Shown here piece after piece: positions 51,113 to 60,701 of a stretch of DNA of 64,000 bases. Source of the stretch: Actinomadura meyerae. Lineage in GTDB: Bacteria; Actinomycetota; Actinomycetes; Streptosporangiales; Streptosporangiaceae. The stretch spans positions 545,825 through 609,824 of the forward strand of contig NZ_FZOR01000001.1 in NCBI RefSeq assembly GCF_900188445.1, written 5' to 3'. How positions within the stretch are numbered: the first letter of the stretch is position 1; each line of letters starts with the position of its first letter. The notes under the pieces were generated by a model. It did no database searches and had not been told where the DNA came from. It worked only from the letters and a program-made list of their open reading frames with translations. The translations under genes were made by a program, and so were the position numbers.

Positions 51113-52543
51113 GTGACCCGTCGAGCGAAGATTGTCAGCACCATCGGTCCCGCCTGCTCCAGCACCGAGCAGATCAACGCCCTCGTCGAGGCCGGTATCG
51201 ACGTCGCCCGCCTCAACATGAGCCACGGCGACCACGCCGTCCACGAGGAGGTCTACCACCGGATCCGGGCGGCCGCCGACGCCACCGGCCGCGGCGTCGG
51301 CATCCTCGCCGACCTGCAGGGCCCCAAGATCCGCATCGGGCGCTTCCCCGACGGGCCGGTACGCCTCACCCTCGGCGACGAGTTCACCATCACCACCGAC
51401 GACGTCCCCGGCACCCGCCGCGAGGTCTCCACCACCTACCAGGGCCTCCCCGGCGACGTCAGCCCCGGCGACACCGTCCTCATCGACGACGGCCGCGTTG
51501 CCCTCAAGGTCGTCGGCGTCGACGGCGCCCGCGTCAGCACCACCGTCACCGTCGGCGGCATGGTCTCCGACAACAAGGGCCTCAACCTCCCCGGCGTCCC
51601 CGTCAGCGTCCCCGCCCTCACCGAGAAGGACGAGCGCGACCTCCGCTGGGCCCTGCGCCTCGGCGTCGACCTCGTCGCCCTGTCCTTCGTCCGGACCCCC
51701 GCCGACGCCGACATCTGCTACCAGATCATGGAAGAGGAGGGCATCCGCGTCCCCCTCATCGGCAAGATCGAGAAGCCGCAGGCCGTCGAGCGCCTCCCCG
51801 AGATCGTCGCCGCCTTCGACGGCATCATGGTCGCCCGCGGCGACCTCGGCGTCGAACTCCCCCTCGAGCAGGTCCCCATCGTGCAGAAGCGCGCCATCGA
51901 ACTCTGCCGCGAGAAGGCCCGCCCGGTCATCGTCGCCACCCAGATGCTCGAATCCATGATCTCCGCGCCCCGCCCCACCCGCGCCGAGACCTCCGACGTC
52001 GCCAACGCCGTCTTCGAGGGCGCCGACGCCGTCATGCTGTCCGGCGAGACCAGCGTCGGCCAGTACCCCATCGAGTCCGTCCTCACCATGAGCCGCATCG
52101 TGCAGACCGCCGAGCAGGCCGCCCTGCACGCCACCCACACCCTGGAGCGCATGCCCGAGACCGTCGGCGGCGCCATCGCCCGCGCCGCCGCCGAGGTCGG
52201 CGCCATCGTCGGCGCCGAGGCCCTCGCCGCGTTCACCATGTCCGGCGAGACCGCCCGCCGCCTGTCCCGCTACCGCTCCCCGATCCCGCTGCTGGCCTTC
52301 ACCTCGGTCCCCGCCGTCCGCGGCCGCCTCGCGCACGTCTGGGGCGTCGAGACCTTCATCGTCCCCCAGGTCGACCACACCGACGCCATGTTCGGCCAGG
52401 TCGAGCAGGCACTCCTCGAACTCGGCCGCTGCCAGAAGGGCGACAAGGTCGTCGTCGTCGCCGGCTCGCCGCCCGGCACCCCCGGCTCCACCAACGCCCT
52501 CCGCGTCCACACCCTGGGCGACGCCATAGCCGTCCAGCACTGA
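51113..52543 (+). CDS. pyk: Pyruvate kinase
   Basis: This enzyme makes pyruvate and ATP from phosphoenolpyruvate and ADP at the end of glycolysis. Its 476 residues include RRAKIVSTIGPACSS, NMSHGDH, LADLQGPKIRIG, the catalytic Lys in LIGKIEKPQAVE, the metal/substrate segment MVARGDLGVELP and the signature region IVATQMLESMI. The C-terminal domain (AFTMSGETARRLSRYR...) binds allosteric effectors. A leaderless -10 box supports the GTG at 51113 over the one two codons earlier. A DasR-like site upstream hints at carbon control. Strong hairpins follow. Confidence 0.97.
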   Translation: MTRRAKIVSTIGPACSSTEQINALVEAGIDVARLNMSHGDHAVHEEVYHRIRAAADATGRGVGILADLQGPKIRIGRFPDGPVRLTLGDEFTITTDDVPGTRREVSTTYQGLPGDVSPGDTVLIDDGRVALKVVGVDGARVSTTVTVGGMVSDNKGLNLPGVPVSVPALTEKDERDLRWALRLGVDLVALSFVRTPADADICYQIMEEEGIRVPLIGKIEKPQAVERLPEIVAAFDGIMVARGDLGVELPLEQVPIVQKRAIELCREKARPVIVATQMLESMISAPRPTRAETSDVANAVFEGADAVMLSGETSVGQYPIESVLTMSRIVQTAEQAALHATHTLERMPETVGGAIARAAAEVGAIVGAEALAAFTMSGETARRLSRYRSPIPLLAFTSVPAVRGRLAHVWGVETFIVPQVDHTDAMFGQVEQALLELGRCQKGDKVVVVAGSPPGTPGSTNALRVHTLGDAIAVQH

Positions 52544-52575
52544 GCCGAGGCCGCCCGCACCGAGCCATCCGCCCC

Positions 52576-52615
52576 GCCGGGCACCGCGCGACCCGCACCC
52601 CGCGCGGTGCCCGGC
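52576..52615 (+). terminator. Strong terminator of pyk
   Basis: A perfect 15-bp stem, GCCGGGCACCGCGCG (52576-52590) and CGCGCGGTGCCCGGC (52601-52615), has a 10-base loop. Confidence 0.85.
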
Positions 52616-52633
52616 CTCCCCGGCGCCCGCAAA

Positions 52634-52652
52634 ACGTGCCCACTGGGCACGT
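52634..52652. promoter_or_regulatory. Short hairpin ACGTGCCC-ACT-GGGCACGT
   Basis: A perfect 8-bp stem with a 3-base loop, flanked by A-rich bases, lies 18 bases after the pyk terminator. It could be a second terminator or an operator. Confidence 0.35.
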
Positions 52653-52747
52653 ATCACCACCCGATCTCATTTCCACGTCGCTCCGGCCAACCGCCCGCCC
52701 GTGCACGCGGACGGCCCGCACGCCCGCCACGCGGGTGAGGGCGGCGC

Positions 52748-53530
52748 TCAGAACTTCGGCCCGACGAACTCGTCCAGCCGCGCCACCGCCTCCCGTCTCG
52801 CGACCGACACGGTGTGCGCGTTCATCTGCTTCCAGGCGATCCCGAGCCGGTCGAGGACGTCGGTGAACACCTTCTGGATGTCCAGCGACACGCTGGTGAA
52901 GTTGTACCGGGGGTACTCGTACCAGCGCTCGCCGCCCTTCAGCGGTCTCCGCACCCGGTTGACGAATCTGCAGCCGTCGGAGTGGAGCAGTCCGCGGACG
53001 AGTTCCTCGGCGAACTCCTCCACGATCTCCCGCTGCCATGCCGCCAACTCGATCTTGCGTTCGTGCTTCTTGCCCGGGCCGTGCTGCGGGAAGAGGCAGG
53101 GCCAGTGCTTGGAATGACTGTTGACCTCGACACAGCCGACCCGCGGGATGATGCGAACTTTATTCTCCGGCCGGACGGCGCTGACCGCCGCGGCGCACTG
53201 CCGGATGAGCCCCGGCCAGGCGTCGGCGCAGGCGATCCGGATGGCCCACACCTTCTTGTCGCGGTCGCCGACCGGGCTGATGTAGCCGTCACCGAGGTAG
53301 AGGCCGAGAAGGTAGGCATAAGAGTCCATCGGCTCCGGCAGCGTGGGAGTCTCGGTGCAGCGGGGGCACCGGGCACGCGGCCTGACGTACAGATCCCTTC
53401 CCTGGCTCGTCCGTAAGCGCCATTCACGAATCGAGGAGCGGGCGATGCCCGTCCGGCGGCTCGTCTCGCTGATGGTCAGACCCTCATCGAGGAGGGCCAG
53501 CGCTCGTTCACGCATGGTGACGTCGTACAT
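52748..53530 (-). CDS. Free-standing HTH / LAGLIDADG homing-endonuclease-like protein
   Basis: This 260-residue protein joins an N-terminal helix-turn-helix (RERALALLDEGLTISETSRRTGIARSSIREWR, residues 7-38), a CPRC pair and a C-terminal LAGLIDADG-type fold with two motif copies: LLGLYLGDGYIS (Asp81) and LVRGLLHSDGCRF. Both motif Asp residues needed for DNA cleavage are present. It is not inside an intein or intron but stands alone 192 bases from a tRNA-Leu gene. WhiA-like regulators share this fold without cleavage, so it may be a regulator or an active endonuclease. The start is uncertain: ATG at 53530, or an upstream one at 53584. Confidence 0.8.
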   Translation of the reverse strand: MYDVTMRERALALLDEGLTISETSRRTGIARSSIREWRLRTSQGRDLYVRPRARCPRCTETPTLPEPMDSYAYLLGLYLGDGYISPVGDRDKKVWAIRIACADAWPGLIRQCAAAVSAVRPENKVRIIPRVGCVEVNSHSKHWPCLFPQHGPGKKHERKIELAAWQREIVEEFAEELVRGLLHSDGCRFVNRVRRPLKGGERWYEYPRYNFTSVSLDIQKVFTDVLDRLGIAWKQMNAHTVSVARREAVARLDEFVGPKF

Positions 53531-53722
53531 GCGCACAGGGTTGCGAACGCCACCGACAATCCTGCGCTGTCCGAGGGGGCGCACTGGCAGATGATTCGAC
53601 GAGATAGGCCGGTGCGCCGGGTGGGGCCGTATCGCTCAGAAGGTGCGGGCCGCCGGGGGTGTCCGTCGCTCGGCCGGCGGAGTGGTCAACGGTCGCCGGA
53701 GAAGCGATGGTTTAGTGGGAAG

Positions 53723-53796
53723 TGCCCCGAGTGGGATTCGAACCCACACTTGATGTGGTTTGAGCACATTGCCTCTACCTATTGGGCTATCGGGGC
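53723..53796 (-). tRNA. tRNA-Leu (CAA) with short variable loop
   Basis: The minus strand folds as a complete tRNA of 74 bases: acceptor GCCCCGA/TCGGGGC, D arm GCC/GGC, anticodon stem ATGTG/CACAT with loop CTCAAAC (anticodon CAA, codon UUG), T arm GTGGG-TTCGAAT-CCCAC and discriminator A. CCA is not encoded. Leucine tRNAs normally have a long variable arm; this one has only CAAGT (5 bases), which is unusual. A73 fits leucyl-tRNA synthetase. Confidence 0.9.
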
Positions 53797-53872
53797 ATTT
53801 ACCGGGACATGTCCATTATTGGCTTGTTCGTCACCTCTGAGGGGCGACGGGGACCAGGGTAGCGGGTTTCGG

Positions 53873-53878
53873 TAGGCT
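53873..53878 (+). promoter_or_regulatory. Leaderless -10 box for the ANTAR regulator
   Basis: TAGGCT ends 7 bases before the GTG at 53886, and only 1 base before the in-frame GTG at 53880, so 53886 is the likely start. Confidence 0.5.
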
Positions 53879-53885
53879 CGTGCGC

Positions 53886-54488
53886 GTGGAGAGCGCTCGG
53901 CGAGTTGTGATCGCGGAAGATGAGGCCCTGATCCGGCTGGACCTGAAGGAGATGCTTCAGGAGGACGGCTACGAGGTCGTCGGGGAGGCGGGGGACGGCG
54001 AGGCCGCCGTGCGGCTGGCCGGCGAGCTCAAGCCGGACCTGGTGATCCTGGACGTGAAGATGCCGGTGCTGGACGGGATCTCGGCGGCCGAGCGGATCTC
54101 CGCGGACCGGATCGCGCCGGTGGTGATCCTCACCGCGTTCTCCCAGCGCGAGCTCGTCCAGCGGGCGACCGAGGCGGGGGCGATGGCCTACCTCGTCAAG
54201 CCGTTCTCCAAGACCGATCTCGCGCCGGCGATCGAGATGGCGGTGAGCCGGTACACCGAGCTGCGGGCGCTGGAGGCCGAGGTCGCGGGGCTGCAGGAGC
54301 GGCTGGAGACGCGCAAGGTGGTCGACCGCGCGAAGGGCCTGCTGCAGCAGGCGCACGGGTGGTCCGAGCCGGAGGCGTTCCGCTGGATCCAGAAGACCTC
54401 GATGGACCGCCGCCTCACGATGCGGGCGGTCGCCGAGGCGGTCGTGGCGGGCGCGTCCGGCCAGAAGGACGAGTCCGCCGCCGAGTGA
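53886..54488 (+). CDS. pdtaR: ANTAR-domain response regulator (PdtaR-like)
   Basis: This 200-residue regulator has an intact receiver domain (acidic pair in VVIAEDEALIRLD, phosphoacceptor Asp in PDLVILDVKMP, Lys in MAYLVKPFSKTD), a coiled-coil linker (RALEAEVAGLQERLETRK) and a C-terminal ANTAR domain (KVVDRAKGLLQQAHGWSEPEAFRWIQKTSMDRRLTMRAVAEAVV). ANTAR domains bind paired RNA stem-loops to stop transcription termination. It resembles PdtaR of mycobacteria, partner of the kinase PdtaS, which is not in this window. It is divergent from the tRNA-Leu gene. Confidence 0.93.
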   Translation: MESARRVVIAEDEALIRLDLKEMLQEDGYEVVGEAGDGEAAVRLAGELKPDLVILDVKMPVLDGISAAERISADRIAPVVILTAFSQRELVQRATEAGAMAYLVKPFSKTDLAPAIEMAVSRYTELRALEAEVAGLQERLETRKVVDRAKGLLQQAHGWSEPEAFRWIQKTSMDRRLTMRAVAEAVVAGASGQKDESAAE

Positions 54489-54776
54489 CCCGGAGTGACC
54501 GGTGACCCGGCGCGTTGTCAAGGTCCAACCGCGGGCTCTGGACTGGCCCAGTATCGCTACTCCCCGTAATCGTCCCAGGCAAGTGCCGGTATCGGATGGG
54601 CACAGGGGCGTAACGAACGAGTAACCCTTCGATCCGGGGGTCCTGTTTCGGGGTGGGTCGACGGTGTACGACATAGCTGGTCCCCGACTGACCGTTTTCC
54701 TGGTTCCAAGGTCCGGCGTCGGGGCGATGACTCGTACCCGATCCCCTCCCGGATCCGGATGGAAAGGTTGGGCACC
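54489..54776 (+). promoter_or_regulatory. Upstream region of the liv operon
   Basis: This 288-base gap has no supported gene. It contains TACGAC/CATAGC-type -10 candidates near 54665-54680 and a long GC-mixed leader. GGAAAGG at 54761-54767 is the ribosome binding site. No classical leader peptide rich in Leu, Ile or Val codons was seen. Confidence 0.45.
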
Positions 54777-55946
54777 TTGCGGCGCAACAAGATGAGGATC
54801 ACCGGCGCGGTGGCGGTGAGCGCGGCGCTCGCGCTCAGCGCCGTGGCCTGTGGTGACGACGGCGACTCCGGTGGCAGTGGCGATGAGGTCACGATCGGCT
54901 TCATGGGTGACCTGACCGGTGAGAACTCGGGCCTGGTGATCCCGCCCAAGCAGGGCGCGCAGCTGGCGATCGAGCAGTACAACGCCACGAACCCGAAGGT
55001 CAAGATCAAGCTCAAGACCTACGACAGCCAGGGCAAGCCGGAGCAGGCGACCTCGCTGGCGCTGGCGGCGGTCAAGAACGACAAGATCGCCGGCCTGGTC
55101 GGCCCGGCGTTCTCGGGTGAGTCGCAGAGCGTCGGCCCGATCCTCGAAGAGGCCAAGATCCCGAGCGTGTCGCCGTCGGCGACGAACATCACGCTGGCGG
55201 AGAAGAGCTGGAAGTACTGGCACCGCGTGGTGGCCGACGACGCGGCGCAGAGCAGCGGCGTCGCCGACTTCGTGATGAACTCCGGCGCCAAGAAGGTCTT
55301 CCTGGTGTCGGACAACCAGGACTACGGCAAGGGCCTCGCGGACGCGATCGAGAAGGCCGTGAAGGCCAAGGGCGCCCAGACCCAGAACGACGCGGTCGAC
55401 GACAAGGGCACCGACTACTCCTCGACGGTCAACAAGATCAACGAGTTCAAGCCCGACTTCGTGTACTTCGGCGGCTACTACGCGGTCGCGGGCCGGCTGT
55501 TCAAGCAGCTGCGCGAGGGCGGCTACACCGGCAAGATGATGTCGGGCGACGGCTCGCTCGCCACCGGCCTGATCGAGGGCACCGGGCAGAAGAACGCCCA
55601 GGGCACGCTGATCAGCTGCGGCTGCCTCATCGACCCGACGGGCAAGACCAACCCGAAGGCCAAGAAGTTCGCCGACGACTACAAGGCGAAGTTCGGCTCG
55701 GACGTGGCGATCTACTCGACCGAGGGCTTCGACGCCGCGACGGCGTTCATCGAGGCGGTCAAGGCCGGCAAGACCGAGCCGGAGGAGATCAACGAGTTCC
55801 TCAAGACCGTGGACGTCCAGGGCGTCGGCAAGCAGATCAAGTTCGCCGAGAACGGTGAGCTCGCGACCGAGGACATCTACGTCTACGAGGTGAAGGACAA
55901 CCAGCTGCCGCTGCTCGGCAAGAGCAACGAAGCGAAGGTCTCCTAG
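54777..55946 (+). CDS. livJ: Branched-chain amino acid ABC transporter, substrate-binding lipoprotein
   Basis: This 389-residue periplasmic-binding-type protein has an N-terminal signal and lipobox LSAVAC, so it is lipid-anchored outside the membrane. Mature features of the Leu/Ile/Val-binding family are VTIGFMGDLTGENSGLVIPPKQGAQLAIEQYN, LVGPAFSGESQSVGPILEEAKIPSVSPSATN and YSTEGFDAATAFIEAV. Starts at ATG 54759, TTG 54777 or ATG 54792 are possible. I choose TTG 54777 because GGAAAGG lies 9 bases upstream and it leaves a normal-length signal peptide. Confidence 0.92.
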   Translation: MRRNKMRITGAVAVSAALALSAVACGDDGDSGGSGDEVTIGFMGDLTGENSGLVIPPKQGAQLAIEQYNATNPKVKIKLKTYDSQGKPEQATSLALAAVKNDKIAGLVGPAFSGESQSVGPILEEAKIPSVSPSATNITLAEKSWKYWHRVVADDAAQSSGVADFVMNSGAKKVFLVSDNQDYGKGLADAIEKAVKAKGAQTQNDAVDDKGTDYSSTVNKINEFKPDFVYFGGYYAVAGRLFKQLREGGYTGKMMSGDGSLATGLIEGTGQKNAQGTLISCGCLIDPTGKTNPKAKKFADDYKAKFGSDVAIYSTEGFDAATAFIEAVKAGKTEPEEINEFLKTVDVQGVGKQIKFAENGELATEDIYVYEVKDNQLPLLGKSNEAKVS

Positions 55947-55984
55947 GCGCCACAGCGCCCCTGACGAGATCCCCTGATGGCGCG

Positions 55985-56014
55985 GGAGCGGGAGCGCTAC
56001 AGCGCTCCCGCTCC
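55985..56014 (+). terminator. Hairpin between livJ and livH
   Basis: GGAGCGGGAGCGCT (55985-55998) and AGCGCTCCCGCTCC (56001-56014) pair perfectly over 14 bp and are followed by TTCTCTGATT. In such a position it would let livJ be made in excess over the membrane subunits. Confidence 0.75.
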
Positions 56015-56038
56015 TTCTCTGATTAAGGCGACCCCAAG

Positions 56039-57000
56039 GTGCTCGACGACTTCATCAATCAATTCTGGCCGTCGACCATCGACGGTCTGTCGCTAGGCGC
56101 GATCTACGCGCTGCTGGCGCTGGGCTACACGATGGTCTACGGCGTGCTGAGGCTGATCAACTTCGCGCATGCCGACATCTTCATGGTCGGCACGTTCGCC
56201 GCCCTGTGGACGGTGCGCACGCTCGGTGTCGGCACGGTGGGCGGTTTCGCGCTCATCGGCGTCGTGGCGCTGACCGCGGTGGTGGCCGGGGCGGTCACGG
56301 CCGGCAGCGCGATGCTGCTGGAGGTGACGGCGTACCGGCCGCTCCGAAAAAGGGGCGCGTCCCGGCTGGCCGCGCTGATCTCGGCCATCGGGGCGTCGAT
56401 CTTCATCCAGCAGCTGTTCGCGACGGTCGTCGTGCACCGGGTGTTCGGGACCTCGAAGGAGGGCGGCCGGCTACCCGTCGACGAGCACTTCAAGCAGCTG
56501 TCGAACGTGGTGGACTTCGGCCCCATCCAGATCAGCAACGACAAGCTGATCATCTTTTTCGGCGCGGTGCTGATGATGGTCGCGCTCGACCAGTTCGTGA
56601 ACCGGACGAAGCTGGGCCGGGGCATCCGCTCGACGGCGCAGGACCCGGAGACGGCGGTGCTGATGGGCGTCAACATCGACCGGGTGGTGTCGGTGACGTT
56701 CATGGTCGGCGGTGTCATGGCGGGTGTCGCGGCGGCGCTGTACTTCCTGCGTTTCGAGCAGACGAACTACTTCGTCGGGTTCCTGCTCGGCATCAAGGCG
56801 TTCACGGCGGCGGTGCTCGGCGGGATCGGCAACATCCGCGGGGCGCTCGCGGGCGGGTTCGTCCTCGGGCTGCTCGAGATGTACGGGTCGAGCCTGTTCG
56901 GTTCGCAGTGGCGGGACGTGGTCGCGTTCACCGTGCTGATCCTGGTCCTGATGTTCCGTCCCACCGGCATCCTCGGTGAGTCTCTCCAGCAGGCGCGCGC

Positions 57001-57004
<4 letters not shown>
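56039..57004 (+). CDS. livH: Branched-chain amino acid ABC transporter permease LivH
   Basis: This 321-residue permease has eight helices of the LivH type: LSLGAIYALLALGYTMVYGVLRLINFAHADIFMVGTFAA at the N terminus, AYRPLRKRGASRLAALISAIGASIFIQ, the cytoplasmic EAA-like loop GRGIRSTAQDPETAVLMGVNIDRVVSVTFMVGG and the C-terminal GGIGNIRGALAGGFVLGLLE. The GTG start at 56039 has AAGGCG upstream. It overlaps livM by 4 bases. Confidence 0.95.
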
Positions 57005-58151
<1,147 letters not shown>

Positions 58152-58155
<4 letters not shown>

Positions 58156-58943
58156 GCGGGACGGACGAGCGCAGGCCGGTTCTGGAGCTGCGCGATGTCG
58201 TGATGCGGTTCGGCGGCGTCGTGGCGCTGAACAAGGTGGCGATCACCATCCGCGAGGGCGAGATCTTCGCGCTGATCGGCCCGAACGGGGCGGGGAAGAC
58301 GACGGTGTTCAACGTGACCACCGGCGTGTACCGGCCCACCGAGGGCGCGGTGGTGTTCGACGGCAAGCGCATCGACGGCAAGAAGCGCTATGTCGTGACG
58401 AAGCTCGGTGTGGCGCGGACGTTCCAGAACGTGCGGCTGTTCCACAACATGACGGCGCTGGAGAACGTCCTGGTGGGCACGGACGCCCACCACCGGACGG
58501 GGCTCGCCGGCGCGGCGCTGGGGCTGCCGTGGTTCCACCGGGAGGAGCGGCAGGGCCGCGAGCGCGCCCGCGAGCTCCTGGAGCTGGTGGGGATCCCGCA
58601 CCGGGCCGAGGAGGCGGCGAAGAACCTGCCGTACGGCGACCAGCGCCGGCTGGAGATCGCGCGGGCGCTGGGCACGAATCCGAAGCTGCTGCTGCTGGAC
58701 GAGCCGGCGGCGGGCATGAACCCGGCGGAGAAGATCGCGCTGCAGGATCTGATCCGGCGGATCCGCGACACCGGGGTGACGGTCATGCTCATCGAGCACG
58801 ACATGAGCCTGGTGATGGGGATCAGCGACCGGGTGGCGGTGCTGGACTTCGGGCAGAAGATCGCCGACGGCCTGCCGGCCGAGGTGCAGAACGACCCGCG
58901 GGTGATCGAGGCGTATCTGGGGGCTCCGGCCGATGCTTCTTGA
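58152..58943 (+). CDS. livG: Branched-chain amino acid ABC transporter ATPase LivG
   Basis: This 263-residue ATPase has Walker A IGPNGAGKTT, the Q-loop in GVARTFQNVRLF, signature-like PYGDQRRLE in place of LSGGQ (typical of LivG), Walker B LLLLDEPAAGMNP and the switch His in VMLIEHDMSLV. It pairs with LivF to drive LivHM. The GTG start overlaps livM by 4 bases; its end overlaps livF by 11 bases. Confidence 0.95.
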
Positions 58944-59790
58944 GATCGAGGACATCCACGTCCACTACGGAAAGATCGCCGCGCTCAAGGGCATCTCGGT
59001 GTCCGTGGACGAGGGCGAGATCGTGACGCTGATCGGCGCGAACGGCGCCGGGAAGACGACCACGCTGAAGACGATCTCCGGGCTGCGGAGCCTGACGTCG
59101 GGGGCGATCCGCTTCGACGGTCAGGACATCAGCCGGCTGGCCGGGCACAAGCGGGTGTCGGCCGGGATCGGGCAGGCGCCGGAGGGGCGCGGGATCTTCC
59201 CCGGGATGACCGTGGAGGAGAACCTCCTGATGGGGGCGTACGCCCGCAAGGACAGCGCCGCCAAGGAGCTGGCCGAGGCGTACGAGCTGTTCCCGCGGCT
59301 GGCCGAGCGCAAGTCGCAGCCGGGCGGCACGATGTCCGGCGGCGAGCAGCAGATGCTCGCGATCGGGCGGGCGCTGATGGCCAAGCCGAAGGTGCTGCTG
59401 CTGGACGAGCCGTCGATGGGTCTGGCGCCGATGCTGGTGCAGCAGATCTTCTCGATCATCGAGGAGATCAACCGGCGCGGCACGACGGTGCTGCTGGTGG
59501 AGCAGAACGCGCAGCAGGCGCTGCAGATCGCGAGCCGCGCGTACGTCCTGGAGACGGGCCGGGTGGTGAAGTCGGCGCCGGCGGCCGAGCTGCTGGACGA
59601 TCCGCAGGTCCGGGCCGCCTATCTGGGCGCCGGGGAGTCGGTCACGGCGTCGGACGCGTCCGCGCCGGACGCGCCCGCGTCGGGGCCTGCCGCGTCGGGT
59701 TCCGCCGCGTCGGATGCGGCAGGGTCGGATGCGGCAGGGCCGGGTTCGGCGAAGGCCGCGTCCGCCGAGAACGGTGAGGAGTCCGGCTAG
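58933..59790 (+). CDS. livF: Branched-chain amino acid ABC transporter ATPase LivF with Ala/Ser/Asp tail
   Basis: This 285-residue ATPase has Walker A IGANGAGKTT, Q-loop GIGQAPEGRGIF, signature LSGG-like MSGGEQQMLAIGRALM, Walker B VLLLDEPSMGLAP and switch residue in VLLVEQNAQQAL (Gln in place of His, as usual for LivF). The LivF fold ends near AAYLGAGES; a low-complexity tail of about 45 residues rich in Ala, Ser and Asp follows (SDASAPDAPASGPAASG...), which most LivF proteins lack. It probably arose by repeat expansion. Confidence 0.94.
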   Translation: MLLEIEDIHVHYGKIAALKGISVSVDEGEIVTLIGANGAGKTTTLKTISGLRSLTSGAIRFDGQDISRLAGHKRVSAGIGQAPEGRGIFPGMTVEENLLMGAYARKDSAAKELAEAYELFPRLAERKSQPGGTMSGGEQQMLAIGRALMAKPKVLLLDEPSMGLAPMLVQQIFSIIEEINRRGTTVLLVEQNAQQALQIASRAYVLETGRVVKSAPAAELLDDPQVRAAYLGAGESVTASDASAPDAPASGPAASGSAASDAAGSDAAGPGSAKAASAENGEESG

Positions 59791-59810
59791 CGGGCGTCCG
59801 CTCGCGTCGC

Positions 59811-59849
59811 GCGCCCGCCGGTCCCGGTTCGTCCGGGGCCGGCGGGCGC
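59811..59849. terminator. Bidirectional terminator after livF
   Basis: GCGCCCGCCGG (59811-59821) pairs with CCGGCGGGCGC (59839-59849), and the stem continues through a T-G pair into CCCGG-TTCGT-CCGGG. The 17-pair hairpin lies between convergent genes. Confidence 0.85.
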
Positions 59850-59857
59850 CGCCGCGT

Positions 59858-60421
59858 TCAGGGGAGCGGTATCTCGGCCGGGGGCGGGTCGCTGACGGCA
59901 CCGACCGGGGGCGAGCCGTAGAGGCGGATCGCCGTGGCTTTGGCGCCGCGCGGGATGTCGAACCACAGGTCGAACTCGACGCGCATGGACGCGCCGACCG
60001 ACAGCCGCTCCGGCTGCCGTTTGATCATGGTGGCGTTGACGTCGGGGGAGTGGGCCGTGCCGTCGGCGGTGACGAGCCGCTGCTTCCAGGTGTCGAAGAC
60101 CTGGATGTCGCGGCCGGTGTTGACGGCGAGGACGCGGACGCGGGTGAAGGCGCCCTTGGCGTCCATGGCGGCGTGGGTGCCCATGACGTCGGTCATGGCG
60201 GTGCTGTAGCCGATCACGGTGAAGCTCATGTCGGCGCTGCGGGCGGTCTTGCCGGCGGGTGCGGACTCGCCCTCCCGGGCGGTCTCGGCGGGGATCCTGT
60301 AGGTGGGGAGGGCGTCGCCGTCCCCGGAGCCGGAGCAGCCGGCGAGGGTGAGGGCGGCGGTGAGCGCGAGCGCCCCGGTGAGGGCGGCGGCCGGGCGGGT
60401 GCGCGTTCGGTGGTGGCGCAT
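59858..60421 (-). CDS. DUF4352-like lipoprotein
   Basis: This 187-residue lipoprotein has a basic start (MRHHRTRTRPAAA), a hydrophobic segment, lipobox LTLAGC and a Ser/Gly linker. The mature domain is beta-rich and like the immunoglobulin-type DUF4352 fold (DMSFTVIGYSTAMTDV... FTRVRVLAVNTGRDIQVFDTWKQRLVTADGTAHSPDVNATMIK ... VGASMRVEFDLWFDIPRGAKATAIRLYG). Such proteins are exposed at the cell surface; the role is unknown. The ATG at 60421 is chosen so that the signal peptide has normal length; an upstream in-frame start at 60478 adds unlikely sequence. Confidence 0.88.
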   Translation of the reverse strand: MRHHRTRTRPAAALTGALALTAALTLAGCSGSGDGDALPTYRIPAETAREGESAPAGKTARSADMSFTVIGYSTAMTDVMGTHAAMDAKGAFTRVRVLAVNTGRDIQVFDTWKQRLVTADGTAHSPDVNATMIKRQPERLSVGASMRVEFDLWFDIPRGAKATAIRLYGSPPVGAVSDPPPAEIPLP

Positions 60422-60701
60422 GGTCCGGAACGTACGGCGGGGCGGGGACGGGAATGAACCGGTGATCCCGTTTCGCAACCCAACCGCAACCGGTCACGAA
60501 CCCACGCCGGTGTCGCCGGGAGGCGGCCGCGCGGAGCACCGCCGGGACGGGTCCGGACATGCGTTGACCCGGGGTCACCTTTGGGGCCGTACGAACCTTC
60601 CCCGGGCGCGTACGTTGTCTACTCGGTGACCCCGGGCCGTTCCGATCACGCTACCGACCCCGGGGCGGGGCCCGCAAAGAAAGCGCGGATCGCGCGGCGG
60701 A

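Noticed and set aside
53723..53796. tRNA pseudogene interpretation for the tRNA-Leu
   Set aside because: All four stems pair without mismatches and the T loop is canonical, so decay is unlikely; the short variable arm is unusual but not a defect in pairing.
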